Part shown: positions 52,400 to 60,996 of the stretch, one piece after another
How positions within the stretch are numbered: position 1 is the stretch's first letter
Layout: every line of letters starts with the position of its first letter
Source of the DNA: JBDHBD01 sp039586095
Lineage (GTDB): Bacteria > Gemmatimonadota > Gemmatimonadetes > Palauibacterales > Palauibacteraceae
Direction of reading: 5' to 3'
Assembly: GCA_039586095.1 (NCBI GenBank)
Contig: JBDHLB010000001.1
Coordinates: 11,115-75,114, forward strand
DNA: 64,000 nucleotides
Translations under genes and position numbers: made by a program
The notes under the pieces: generated by a model
Databases searched by the model: none
What the model saw: only the letters and a program-made list of their open reading frames with translations
What the model was told of the DNA's origin: nothing

Positions 52400-53554
52400 A
52401 TGAACGATATCCCGGCCAGCCGAACCACCGCCACCGCGCCGTTCCGCGACGAGTTCCCGATACTGGGGCGGAAGGCCTACCTGAACTCGAATTCCCTTGG
52501 TGCCCTGTCCCGCCGTTCCCTCGACGAACGCGCCGAGTTCGAGCGTCTGTGGCACGACTTGGGTGCCAGCGCCTGGTACGAGATCTGGCTCGCCAAGCTC
52601 GACGAGGTGCGTGAGTCCTTCGGGCGGACCCTCGGAGCCCCGGGAGCGGACATCGCGCTTCTGCCGAGTGTATCCGCCGCGCTGGCTGCGGTCGCCGGCA
52701 GCCTGAACTTCGAGAACCGCCCGAAGGTGGTCTTGACGGAGCTCGACTTTCCCACGGTCGGACACCTGTTTCTCTCGCGGCGGCGGCTGGGCCTGGAGGT
52801 GGAGATCGTAGCCAGCCCCGACGGGGTGGAGGTACCGCTGGAGGACATCGAGAAAGCCGTCGATGAACGGACGGCGCTCCTCGTCACGTCACACGTCTTC
52901 TTCTCCAGCGGCGCGATCCAGGATGCCAAAGCCCTCACCCGCATCGCGCACTCGGCCGGTGCGTACATTTTATTGGATGCCTACCAGTCAAATGGACAAA
53001 TGGAGATCGATGTCGGCACGCTCGGCGTCGACTTTCTCGCCTCGGGCGCCCTGAAGTGGCTGTGTGGAGGGCCGGGTCTGGCGTATCTGTACGTTCGACC
53101 GGGGCTCGAGCTCGTGCCGACGACGCTCTCCTGGTTCGGCGTCCGGGACCAGTTCGCGTTCGACATGCATGGTGCAGAGCCGCGGAACGATGCCCGGCGG
53201 TTCGAAATGGGCACTCCCGCCGTCGGGGCCGCTTACACGGCCGCTGGAGGCCTGGCGGTGATCGAGGAGGTGGGAATCCCTGCCATTCGTGCCCGGAACC
53301 GTTTCCTCGCGGACGATCTACGGACCCGGCTGCGAGAGGCAGGCTTCGGCCTGCACGAGCCGGACGAGCCCGAACGGCGCTCGGCCCTCGTCCTGACGCG
53401 TCATGCGGATCCGGCTGCCGCCGTACGGAGTCTCGCGGAGCGGGACGTGATCATCGACCGTCGAGGGCCCTTTCTGCGCTTGTCGCCCCACTTCTACAAC
53501 TCGATCGAGGACAACCTGCGTGCGGTCGAGGCGCTCACGGCCGCAGGACCGTGA
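52400..53554 (+). CDS. Class V aminotransferase (kynureninase/isopenicillin-epimerase-like)
   Basis: 384 residues from ATG 52400. N-terminus RDEFPILGRKAYLNSNSLGA, PLP-contact segment LLDAYQSNGQMEID and PLP lysine in LASGALKWLCGGPGLAYLYV are conserved. The pattern is nearer kynureninase and 'aminotransferase class V' desulfurase-like enzymes than SufS: there is no catalytic Cys loop like that in the suf gene at 37114. Its start is only 23 bases from the divergent zinc-ribbon gene, so promoters must overlap. Substrate not readable. Confidence 0.82.
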   Translation: MNDIPASRTTATAPFRDEFPILGRKAYLNSNSLGALSRRSLDERAEFERLWHDLGASAWYEIWLAKLDEVRESFGRTLGAPGADIALLPSVSAALAAVAGSLNFENRPKVVLTELDFPTVGHLFLSRRRLGLEVEIVASPDGVEVPLEDIEKAVDERTALLVTSHVFFSSGAIQDAKALTRIAHSAGAYILLDAYQSNGQMEIDVGTLGVDFLASGALKWLCGGPGLAYLYVRPGLELVPTTLSWFGVRDQFAFDMHGAEPRNDARRFEMGTPAVGAAYTAAGGLAVIEEVGIPAIRARNRFLADDLRTRLREAGFGLHEPDEPERRSALVLTRHADPAAAVRSLAERDVIIDRRGPFLRLSPHFYNSIEDNLRAVEALTAAGP

Positions 53555-53579
53555 CGAGGATCCCTCCGCCCTTGATGCG

Positions 53580-54809
53580 TCAGGCGAAGAGCGTCGCCGG
53601 ATCGTAGCCGGCGCTCAAGAGAACGCGCTCGATCGTCTCACCGATCTTCGAATCGGGTGTGGACGCGCCGGCAGTGAGTCCGATGGTCACGCCGCCACCC
53701 GCGAGCCAGTCCTCGTCCAGCAGGATCTCGTCCTCGAGGATCCTCTTGTGGGAGATCGAACCTGCTTCGGGATCGATGCAGAGGGCATCCTCGATGTGAA
53801 ACGTCTGCGTGTGCTGAGCGCACAGATGGGCCAGGTGGTTCGTGTTCGAGGAGTTGTAGCCACCGATGACGATCATCACGTCCGGCGGCTCGTTCATCAT
53901 CTCGAGGATCGCGTCCTGTCGGTCCTGCGTGGCGGAGCAGATCGTGTCGAAGCTCCGAAAGCGGGACACGAGGTCCTCGGGCCCGTATCGGTCGGCCATG
54001 GCCTCGCCGATGCGCGCCGCGATCGCCAGTGATTCCGAGGCCAACATCGTGGTCTGGTTCGCCACGCCGACCCGTTTCAGATCGGTTTCCGGGTCGAACC
54101 CCTCGGAGCAGCAGTGGCCGAACAGCGCGCGAAACCGCTCTGCGTCGAGCTCGCCACGAATGTACGCGCACACCTCCTCGGTCTCCTGCATGTCGCGCAC
54201 GATGACGTACTTGCCGCCCGGGTACTTGCGCACTTGGGAGCTCGTGGCCCGGGTCTCTTCGTGCCAGTGCTTGCCGTGAATGATCGCCGTGAAGCCCTCG
54301 CGGCTGTAGCTCTCCACCCGCTTCCACACGTTCAGCACCGAGCCGCACGTCGTGTCCACCAGGAGGCAGTCGAGCCCGCGCAGCGTCTCAAAGTCCTGCA
54401 GCGTGACCCCGAAGGCCGGAATGATGACGACATCCCGCTTCCGCACCGAAGAAAAGTCGAACGCGCCCTTTTCGTCCGGATACAGGAACGCGATCCCCAT
54501 CTCCTCCAGCTGACGGTTCACGTGCGGATTGTGGATGATCTCGCCGACCAGGTAGATGGTGCGCTCGGGAAACTTTCGACGCGCCTCGTAGGCGTACTCG
54601 ACGGCGCGATCCACGCCGTAGCAGAAGCCGAAGCTGCGAGCGAGGCGAAAGCTCAGTCGCCCGACCTGGAGCTGGTAGTCATGCTCCCGCAGGAGACCCA
54701 CCAGTGCGCTTCCATACTCCGAGGCGAGGACGGGCTGGACTTCTTTTCGGAGCCCGAGACCTCGGCGGAAATACCGATCGTTCGCTTCGGTCGCAGGTCG
54801 CGTCGTCAA
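53580..54809 (-). CDS. ispH: 4-hydroxy-3-methylbut-2-enyl diphosphate reductase (IspH)
   Basis: 409 residues, the longer form seen in cyanobacteria, plants and some other phyla. Fe-S ligands and active-site Cys are present: SFGFCYGVDRAV, LLVDTTCGSVLNVWKR and FDTICSATQDRQDAI; the substrate-binding NSSNTNHL and a conserved ISHKRILEDEI part also fit. It makes IPP and DMAPP at the end of the MEP pathway. It overlaps the phosphoesterase gene by 4 bases and is second in that operon; other MEP genes are not in the window. Confidence 0.95.
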   Translation of the reverse strand: MTTRPATEANDRYFRRGLGLRKEVQPVLASEYGSALVGLLREHDYQLQVGRLSFRLARSFGFCYGVDRAVEYAYEARRKFPERTIYLVGEIIHNPHVNRQLEEMGIAFLYPDEKGAFDFSSVRKRDVVIIPAFGVTLQDFETLRGLDCLLVDTTCGSVLNVWKRVESYSREGFTAIIHGKHWHEETRATSSQVRKYPGGKYVIVRDMQETEEVCAYIRGELDAERFRALFGHCCSEGFDPETDLKRVGVANQTTMLASESLAIAARIGEAMADRYGPEDLVSRFRSFDTICSATQDRQDAILEMMNEPPDVMIVIGGYNSSNTNHLAHLCAQHTQTFHIEDALCIDPEAGSISHKRILEDEILLDEDWLAGGGVTIGLTAGASTPDSKIGETIERVLLSAGYDPATLFA

Positions 54810-56251
54810 GAAGGATTCTCCCCGGGTCGGCAGCGCGACGCGGCATCCGGGTCCGAGCCGCCACGACCACCGCCACGACCATTGTAAGGCCGCACCACGA
54901 AGTGATCGATCTCCTCACCTCTCTCATCCACGGCCCGGCCGACGATCTGGTCCATCGTCGCCGTCAGCCGGACGAAATGGAATTGGGAAAGCGCCACAGC
55001 CGCTCGGCGCGTCTTCGCGACCATGCGCGCGAACTGGCTGGACCCTCCGCCTCCGGTTACCACATACACCGGTCCGCACCCCGCATCGACGGGCAGCCCG
55101 TCAGACAACGGCAGCGTCCGCTCGTAGTGGTGATCGTGTCCGGCAAGCACCAGATCCACGCCATAACGCTCGAACAGGGGTCCGAGCACGCGGCGCAGGT
55201 CCTTGTCCGATCCGTGCCCCGACAGCCCTGTCGCGCCGCTGAACAGCGGGTGGTGCATCGTGACCACCAGCCACCGCACGTTCGGATCCCTCTGGCCCCT
55301 GTCGAGCTGCTCCGTCAACCACGAGAGCTGCTCGCCGCTGCCAGCGCGCAGTTCGTCCCCCTCGCCAGTCTCGCTCGTCGTGTCCAGCACGAGGAACTGA
55401 ATGTCTGCCCACCGGAAGGAGTAGTAGAGCGCATCCGGAACGGGATTCGGCCACTCGAAAGCTCTTCGGTACGGGCCCTCACCATCCGCGCGCAGATCGT
55501 GATTGCCCGGTGTGGGGAAGAAGGGTACCTCGGCCAGCAGGTCCTGATAGGCTCGGAAGTGGCGCAGCGTGAAGTCTTCGTCCGATCCGTTCTCGTAGAC
55601 GATGTCGCCCGTGTGAACGATGAGATCGGCCGGCTCCTGTGGCATGAGTCTGGCCAGTCGAATCTGGCTCGGGGAGCCCCACCCGGAGTCGCCGAAGGCG
55701 AGGATGCGGACAGGCTCGGAGTCGGGCATGGCGGATCCGGATCCATCTCCGAGGGAACCCTCCGCCGAGCCGGTCCGTTCAGGGCCAGATGGACCCGCCC
55801 GCCCGCTGTTCGCCGGCGCGATGCGAAACGCGGAGCGCCCCGCACTGCGATCACCGCTCCACACTTCGTACTCCACGAGGGTACCGGGAGGGAAACCCTC
55901 TAGCCGCGCTCTTCGGGTCTGGGCCGCACCAGCGCCTCCCTGAGCAGCAACCGCGTCCCGGCGTACTTCGGCCTGACGCCACCTCGTCTCTCCCGACGCT
56001 CGATACCGCACTCGATCGTCTGCATCGCCGTACGCCATCCAGACGACCCAACCACCACCCGGATCCACCGCCTGGACGTACGGCAACCGCACGAAGGGTG
56101 CTTTGGCTCGGTCCAGGTACTCGAGGTTGCCGAGCGGCGGCAGACACCCCGTCGCGACGGGCGCGAGGAGCATGCCGGCCAGCAGAACGGATCTGGTCCA
56201 GACGCTGTTTCGCTGAAGCTGCTTCGACTGTCCGAAGCGTTCGATCGCCAT
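54806..56251 (-). CDS. Purple-acid-phosphatase-like metallophosphoesterase lipoprotein
   Basis: 481 residues. The signal ends at the lipobox VATGC, followed by an N-terminal fibronectin/PAP-like beta domain (DRAKAPFVRLPYVQ...) and the calcineurin-like phosphoesterase domain with all metal motifs: AFGDSGWG, GDIVYENGS, GNHDLR, TMHHPLFS and GHDHHYER. Envelope-located phosphatase of unknown substrate. A Gly/Arg-rich tail ends the chain. It starts the operon with ispH (4-base overlap), which is an odd partner and may be coincidental in a compact genome. Confidence 0.88.
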   Translation of the reverse strand: MAIERFGQSKQLQRNSVWTRSVLLAGMLLAPVATGCLPPLGNLEYLDRAKAPFVRLPYVQAVDPGGGWVVWMAYGDADDRVRYRASGETRWRQAEVRRDAVAAQGGAGAAQTRRARLEGFPPGTLVEYEVWSGDRSAGRSAFRIAPANSGRAGPSGPERTGSAEGSLGDGSGSAMPDSEPVRILAFGDSGWGSPSQIRLARLMPQEPADLIVHTGDIVYENGSDEDFTLRHFRAYQDLLAEVPFFPTPGNHDLRADGEGPYRRAFEWPNPVPDALYYSFRWADIQFLVLDTTSETGEGDELRAGSGEQLSWLTEQLDRGQRDPNVRWLVVTMHHPLFSGATGLSGHGSDKDLRRVLGPLFERYGVDLVLAGHDHHYERTLPLSDGLPVDAGCGPVYVVTGGGGSSQFARMVAKTRRAAVALSQFHFVRLTATMDQIVGRAVDERGEEIDHFVVRPYNGRGGGRGGSDPDAASRCRPGENPS

Positions 56252-56583
56252 GTATCCGGGTATTGTGTGCCGTGCTGCGACGCCGGCGGGCCGTTGGGGA
56301 CGCGAAATCTCTGTGTACCCCGCAAGCGCGGATCTGATCGCGCGACCGACATGCCGACTTGGCCGATCGGTCGCCCGGATGGGACGTCAACCGTGCCATA
56401 ACGGCCGATCGGAGCGCCGATCCGGGCACGAGGCATGGTCCGGAACCTGCACACCCACCACATTTCACGAGAATGCGCTGATGACGCGCGAGCGACCGGA
56501 AGTACGAGCCTGCGGTTCTGCCGATGGATCCCGGGGGCGGTGCTTCTGGTTCTAAATACATGACATCTGACGAAAGCGAAGCC
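56252..56583. other. 332-base divergent gap with repeated palindromic motifs
   Basis: Between the phosphoesterase/ispH operon and lon. GGCCGATCGG occurs at 56361-56370 and 56403-56412, 42 bases apart, which is four helical turns; its core CCGATCGG is a palindrome. A perfect 8-bp inverted repeat GCGACCGA / TCGGTCGC is at 56342-56349 and 56367-56374. These could be regulator sites, but in a GC-rich genome such motifs are not rare. No good -35/-10 pair is visible, and no gene is supported. Confidence 0.4.
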
Positions 56584-59274
56584 ATGAGCCAGGAAAACCG
56601 CGACCCAGCGGTACTGGACGACGAGATGTTGGACGAGCAACAGGACTCGAAGAGGCAGCGACTCCCCGTGCTGCCTCTGCGGGGCACCGTCGTATTTCCC
56701 TCGGTCGCGGCTCCGATCGCGGCAGGGCGCGAAAAAACCCTCAAGGCGATCGAGGAGTCGCTGGCGGGGAATCGCCTCATCTATGCCGTGGCCCAGGTGG
56801 ACCCGGATCTCGAGGACCCCGTCCCGGAGGTGCTGCATCGCGTGGGCACGATCTGCCGCATCGCCCAGATGCAGAAGGTTCCGGGTGGCGTGCAGATGGT
56901 CATCCAAGGCAGCACCCGTGCAGCGGCCCTCGAGTACACGATGCACGAGGACTACCTCGAGGTCGTGGCGCGCCGCATGGACGACATGATCCCGCTGGAT
57001 GCCGAGGAAGCGGCGTTCGCGGCGCTGTACAAGGAGGTTACCGAGCGAGCGGCCGAAGTCTCGCGCCTGCGGGGCGTACCCAAGGAGATCGTCGACCACC
57101 TGCTGGGCGGGGTCTCGACACCGGGAGAGCTGGCCGATCTGGTCGCGTTCTACACCGAGCTCGACGTTGATGAGAAGCAAGAGCTTCTCGAAACGCTTTC
57201 CGTGGAGGATCGGCTTCGAAAGCTGCTCATCCACCTGCAGAAGCAGATCGGACTTCTCGAGGCACAGGAGTCGATTCGCAGCAAGGTGCAGGAGGAGCTA
57301 GGCGAGCGGCAGCGTGAAATCTATCTGCGCGAGCAGATGAAGACCATTCAGAAGGAGTTGGGCGAGGACGTCGATTCCCAGGAGGTCGAAGAGCTTCGCG
57401 AGCGGCTCGAGGCGCTGGAATTGCCCGAGGAGGCGCGCCAGGAAGTCGATCGCGAGCTGCGCCGGCTGGAGCGGATCCCGCGTGAATCGGCGGAGGCGCA
57501 GGTGGTCCGCACGTATCTGGAAACCGTCGCGGACCTCCCGTGGAACGAAACCACGCCCGACCGGCTGGACATCAAGCGGGCTGAGGAGATCCTCGACCGC
57601 GACCACTACGGCCTGCGCGATGTGAAGGACCGGGTGCTGGAGTTTCTCGCCGTGCGCAAGCTGCAGGAATCACAACGGCCGAGCGACGAGCCGGGTGAAG
57701 AGGATCCGGCCGATGCCGGCGAGGCGGCGGCTGACGAGGCGGCGGCTCTTCAAGGCGCTGTGGACAGTGCGGACCCGGAGCCCGCAGGCGGGCCCGTCGA
57801 GTCGTCCGGGGACGAGGCAGAGGAGGACGAGGAGGACGAGCTGCCGCAGGGCCAGGAAGACGATCGTACGGGGTCCACGATTCTGTTCGTGGGGCCGCCG
57901 GGTGTGGGAAAGACCTCGATCGCCAAGTCCATAGCGGACGCGATGGGGCGCAAGTATGTCCGGGTGTCGCTCGGCGGCGCGCGCGACGAAGCCGATATCC
58001 GTGGCCACCGTCGCACCTACGTCGGTGCTCTGCCGGGACGCATCATCGAGGGTCTCAAGCGAGCGGGCACGAACAACCCCGTCTTCCTGCTGGACGAAGT
58101 CGACAAGCTCGGTGTGTCCTTCCAGGGCGACCCGTCGGCCGCGCTGATGGAGGTGCTCGATCCGGCTCAGAACGACACCTTCGTGGACCATTATCTCGGA
58201 GTCCCCTTCGACCTGTCGGAGGTACTGTTTATCGCGACGGCCAACGTCTTCGCTCAGATTCCCGGCCCTCTGCGTGATCGGATGGAGGCGATCGAATTCC
58301 GTGGATACACTGAGGCCGAGAAGCTGGAGATCGCCAGGCGCTTTCTACTGCCCCGTCAGATCCGCCAGAACGGCCTGCAGATCGAGCAGCTGACGGTCAC
58401 CGACGGTGCCATTCAGGAGATCGTCGCCACGTACACGCGTGAGGCAGGCGTACGCAACCTGGAGCGCGAACTCGGATCGCTGGCTCGCAAGTCGGCGCGG
58501 AAGATCGCGTCCGGTGATGCCGAGCAGGTCGAGATCGGAGCCGACGACCTGCGCGACTTCCTGGGCCAGCCGAAGGTCTATCCCGAGAAGAAGATGGAGG
58601 AGGACACCGTCGGAGTCGCAACGGGGATGGTCTACACTCCGGCAGGCGGGGACATCATGCTGGTGGAGGTCAGCGTGATGGAGGGCAAGGAAGGCCTCGT
58701 TCTCACCGGCCAACTGGGCGATGTGATGAAGGAAAGCGCACAGGCGGCGCTCACCTACGCGCGCAGCCATGCGGGCGTGCTCGGCATCGAGGAGGATCGT
58801 CTTCGCAACCACGAGGTGCACGTCCACGTACCTGCCGGAGCAGTTCCGAAAGAAGGTCCGTCGGCGGGCATCGCCATGGCTGTCGCGCTCATCAGCGCAT
58901 TGGGCGGTCTGCGCGTGCGGAGCGATGTGGCCATGACCGGCGAGATCACGCTCACCGGGCGTGTGCTGCCGATCGGCGGCCTGAAGGAAAAGATCCTCGG
59001 TGCCTGCCGGGCCGGCATCCAGCGCATCATCATGCCGGCCGACAACGAGGGCGACCTCGACGAACTGCCGGATCACGTGCGCGAGATGGCGAAGTTCCAT
59101 CTCGTCGAGACGCTCGACGACGTCATGGCGCTGGCTCTGGAAAACGGGGGACCGCTCGTGGCCGGGGCGCGCGGCGCCAAGACGGCAGGAAAAAGGAAGA
59201 AGGGGGCGAAAGGTAAGAAGGGCCCCACCGCTTCGAGCAGCGAATCGCCCGCGGAAGTCCCGGCCGGCACCTAG
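56584..59274 (+). CDS. lon: ATP-dependent protease Lon with acidic insertion
   Basis: 896 residues from ATG 56584 (ATG 56560 and 56524 also in frame). The N-terminal LAN domain starts LPVLPLRGTVVFP; the AAA+ domain has Walker A GPPGVGKTSIAKSIA and Walker B FLLDEVDKL; the protease domain has catalytic Ser in GPSAGIAMAV (about 760) and Lys in GGLKEKILGACRAG (about 801). Unlike ordinary Lon, about 64 acidic residues (about 364-428, rich in Glu, Asp and Ala) are inserted just before Walker A, and the C-terminus is a Lys-rich tail. Cytosolic hexamer that degrades misfolded and regulatory proteins. Confidence 0.95.
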   Translation: MSQENRDPAVLDDEMLDEQQDSKRQRLPVLPLRGTVVFPSVAAPIAAGREKTLKAIEESLAGNRLIYAVAQVDPDLEDPVPEVLHRVGTICRIAQMQKVPGGVQMVIQGSTRAAALEYTMHEDYLEVVARRMDDMIPLDAEEAAFAALYKEVTERAAEVSRLRGVPKEIVDHLLGGVSTPGELADLVAFYTELDVDEKQELLETLSVEDRLRKLLIHLQKQIGLLEAQESIRSKVQEELGERQREIYLREQMKTIQKELGEDVDSQEVEELRERLEALELPEEARQEVDRELRRLERIPRESAEAQVVRTYLETVADLPWNETTPDRLDIKRAEEILDRDHYGLRDVKDRVLEFLAVRKLQESQRPSDEPGEEDPADAGEAAADEAAALQGAVDSADPEPAGGPVESSGDEAEEDEEDELPQGQEDDRTGSTILFVGPPGVGKTSIAKSIADAMGRKYVRVSLGGARDEADIRGHRRTYVGALPGRIIEGLKRAGTNNPVFLLDEVDKLGVSFQGDPSAALMEVLDPAQNDTFVDHYLGVPFDLSEVLFIATANVFAQIPGPLRDRMEAIEFRGYTEAEKLEIARRFLLPRQIRQNGLQIEQLTVTDGAIQEIVATYTREAGVRNLERELGSLARKSARKIASGDAEQVEIGADDLRDFLGQPKVYPEKKMEEDTVGVATGMVYTPAGGDIMLVEVSVMEGKEGLVLTGQLGDVMKESAQAALTYARSHAGVLGIEEDRLRNHEVHVHVPAGAVPKEGPSAGIAMAVALISALGGLRVRSDVAMTGEITLTGRVLPIGGLKEKILGACRAGIQRIIMPADNEGDLDELPDHVREMAKFHLVETLDDVMALALENGGPLVAGARGAKTAGKRKKGAKGKKGPTASSSESPAEVPAGT

Positions 59275-59281
59275 CCGGCCG
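59261..59281. terminator. GC-rich hairpin between the converging lon and small-gene ends
   Basis: CGGCCGGC (59261-59268) and GCCGGCCG (59274-59281) form a perfect 8-bp stem with a 5-base loop and overlap the lon stop codon (59272-59274). There is no T-run after it, so it may act as a bidirectional or Rho-assisted terminator. Confidence 0.45.
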
Positions 59282-59289
59282 ACAGGCGT

Positions 59290-59640
59290 CTAGCCCGACG
59301 GAGTCGACCCGCCGACCAGGCGGGTAGCCTCCTCGGCCAGTTGGCTTAGCTCTGTCACGGTCTCTTCGATCGCCCCCTCATCGGGCGCCTTCTCGAGCAC
59401 TCCCATCTGTAGCAGCTCGAAGTGCAGCGACTCGAGCATCGTGACGGCGGGCTGCAGGATTGACTCGAGTCCAGCGGGTGCTTCGGCGGCGCCTTCGAGA
59501 CCGCTCAGCGCTTCGCGCCACGCCTCTGCCACCTGGATGGCGCGTTGCGATACCGCCCCGGCCTCCTCCGGAAGAGCGGCGGCGGCGGCGCGCGTCCCCT
59601 TTGCCAGCTGCTTCACCCGGCTGAGCGGCGTCTCGGCCAT
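59290..59640 (-). CDS. Small hypothetical protein coupled to phosphofructokinase
   Basis: 116 residues. The ATG shares its A with the TGA of the phosphofructokinase gene (TGATG). The chain is helical and Ala/Glu/Leu-rich (VKQLAKGTRAAAAALPEEAG, SILQPAVTMLESLHFELLQM), with no signal, no TM helix and no Cys. It reads like a small helical bundle. No family is recognised. Tight coupling to the sugar kinase suggests a subunit, adaptor or regulator role, which is an inference from position. Confidence 0.6.
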   Translation of the reverse strand: MAETPLSRVKQLAKGTRAAAAALPEEAGAVSQRAIQVAEAWREALSGLEGAAEAPAGLESILQPAVTMLESLHFELLQMGVLEKAPDEGAIEETVTELSQLAEEATRLVGGSTPSG

Positions 59641-60947
59641 CAGCCGACTACGGCCTCGCGGCGCAATCCCACGCTGGCGGCGTTCTCGAAGCGATCCCTG
59701 AACCCCTCGGGCGTCATGTTGGCGGTCGCCGCCAGACGGCTGAGCGTCTGCGGATCGTCGAGGTCCGAGGGGTCCAGCCGGAGCATGTATTGCCGTGCCA
59801 CCTGGTAGGGCTCGGCATCGATCTCCACCATGCGGACCCGAGTCCGGCCCGTCTCCGGATCCCTGAGGTCCTCGAACGGCAGCACGCGCAGCCGACCCCG
59901 TTCCCCGAGACACACCAACCCTCCGATCTGGATCCTCTCGTCCTGCACGTCGGCCAGGAGGAAGCGTGCCGCCCCGTAACCGAGCGTGCGCGTATAGTCG
60001 ATATCGAACGGGACCGGCGGGGCGCATCGCAACTCGTAGCCGAGCGTGAGGTCCACGATCGCGATCTTCTCGCCCCTTTCGGCAAACCGGCGTTGGATCT
60101 CGCGCTTGAGGATCGTCTCCAGAGGGATTTCGGCCAGCCGAATGTGCCCGTACGAGTCGTACTCGACCTCGACGCCCGGGATCTTGGCCAGACTGGCCGG
60201 ATCGAACTTCTCGCCGACTCCCTCGGCGATCACCGCCAGCCCATCCTTCCGTCCCTGTGCACGGCGCTTGAGGATCGCGCCCTCGAGCACGTCGCAGACG
60301 TCGGCCACGTCGATTCTGTCTCCCGGAAACTCCTCTGGAATGATTGTCAGGGTCGCGCCCGCCGAGTTCCCGATACCCAACGCCAAATGTCCCGCCTTCC
60401 GACCCATCACGACCGTGAAGAACCAACGATTCGTGGTGCGGGAGTCCTCCATGAGGTTCAGGGCCAAGCGGCTGCCGACCATGCGCGCCGTGGAGTAGCC
60501 GAACGTGTTGCGATCGCCGGGCAGCGGAAGATCGTTGTCGATCGTCTTCGGGACGTGTGCGACACGCAAGGCACCGCCGGCGGCCATTGCGACCTCGCGG
60601 GCCCCGAACGCCGTGTCGTCTCCCCCGATGGTGACCAGTCGGGTGATCCCCAGCTCTCGTAGCGTGGCAACCGCTTGCGCCAGGGTCTCGGGGCTCGCGG
60701 TGGGGTTGCCTCGCGAGGTCCGCAGGACGGAGCCTCCCTGATGGTGAATCCGGGAGACGTCGCCCACCTGCAGGCCAATGACGGCCTCGGTGCAACCGTC
60801 CATGAGGCTCTGGAAGCCATCATAGATCCCGAGGACCTCGCACCCTTCGTTCAGTCCCTTGAGCGCGGCGGCGCTGATCGCACTGTTGATCCCGGGCGCC
60901 GGGCCACCGCCGACCAGAATCCCCATCCGTTTCACATCGGTGCTCAT
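59640..60947 (-). CDS. Phosphofructokinase, PPi-dependent type
   Basis: 435 residues. PFK motifs: GGGPAPGINSAIS (phosphate loop), GGDDTAFGA, PKTIDNDLPLPG and MGRKAGHLAL. Two positions decide the phosphoryl donor. In ATP enzymes the motifs are GGDGS and PGTIDND; here Asp follows GGD and Lys replaces Gly in PKTIDND, as in PPi-dependent enzymes. The reaction would be reversible fructose-6-phosphate to fructose-1,6-bisphosphate with pyrophosphate. ATP use cannot be excluded without assay. The gene runs into the 116-residue gene and follows the sod gene by 49 bases. Confidence 0.87.
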   Translation of the reverse strand: MSTDVKRMGILVGGGPAPGINSAISAAALKGLNEGCEVLGIYDGFQSLMDGCTEAVIGLQVGDVSRIHHQGGSVLRTSRGNPTASPETLAQAVATLRELGITRLVTIGGDDTAFGAREVAMAAGGALRVAHVPKTIDNDLPLPGDRNTFGYSTARMVGSRLALNLMEDSRTTNRWFFTVVMGRKAGHLALGIGNSAGATLTIIPEEFPGDRIDVADVCDVLEGAILKRRAQGRKDGLAVIAEGVGEKFDPASLAKIPGVEVEYDSYGHIRLAEIPLETILKREIQRRFAERGEKIAIVDLTLGYELRCAPPVPFDIDYTRTLGYGAARFLLADVQDERIQIGGLVCLGERGRLRVLPFEDLRDPETGRTRVRMVEIDAEPYQVARQYMLRLDPSDLDDPQTLSRLAATANMTPEGFRDRFENAASVGLRREAVVG

Positions 60948-60996
60948 TCGATTTCTACCTCAGCCGAGTCTCGGCCGTCCTCTCGCTCGTGATCGT

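Noticed and set aside
59290..60795. 501-codon open frame running through PFK into the 116-residue gene
   Set aside because: Its upstream part is a wrong frame of PFK; only the last 116 codons, from ATG 59640, are used.
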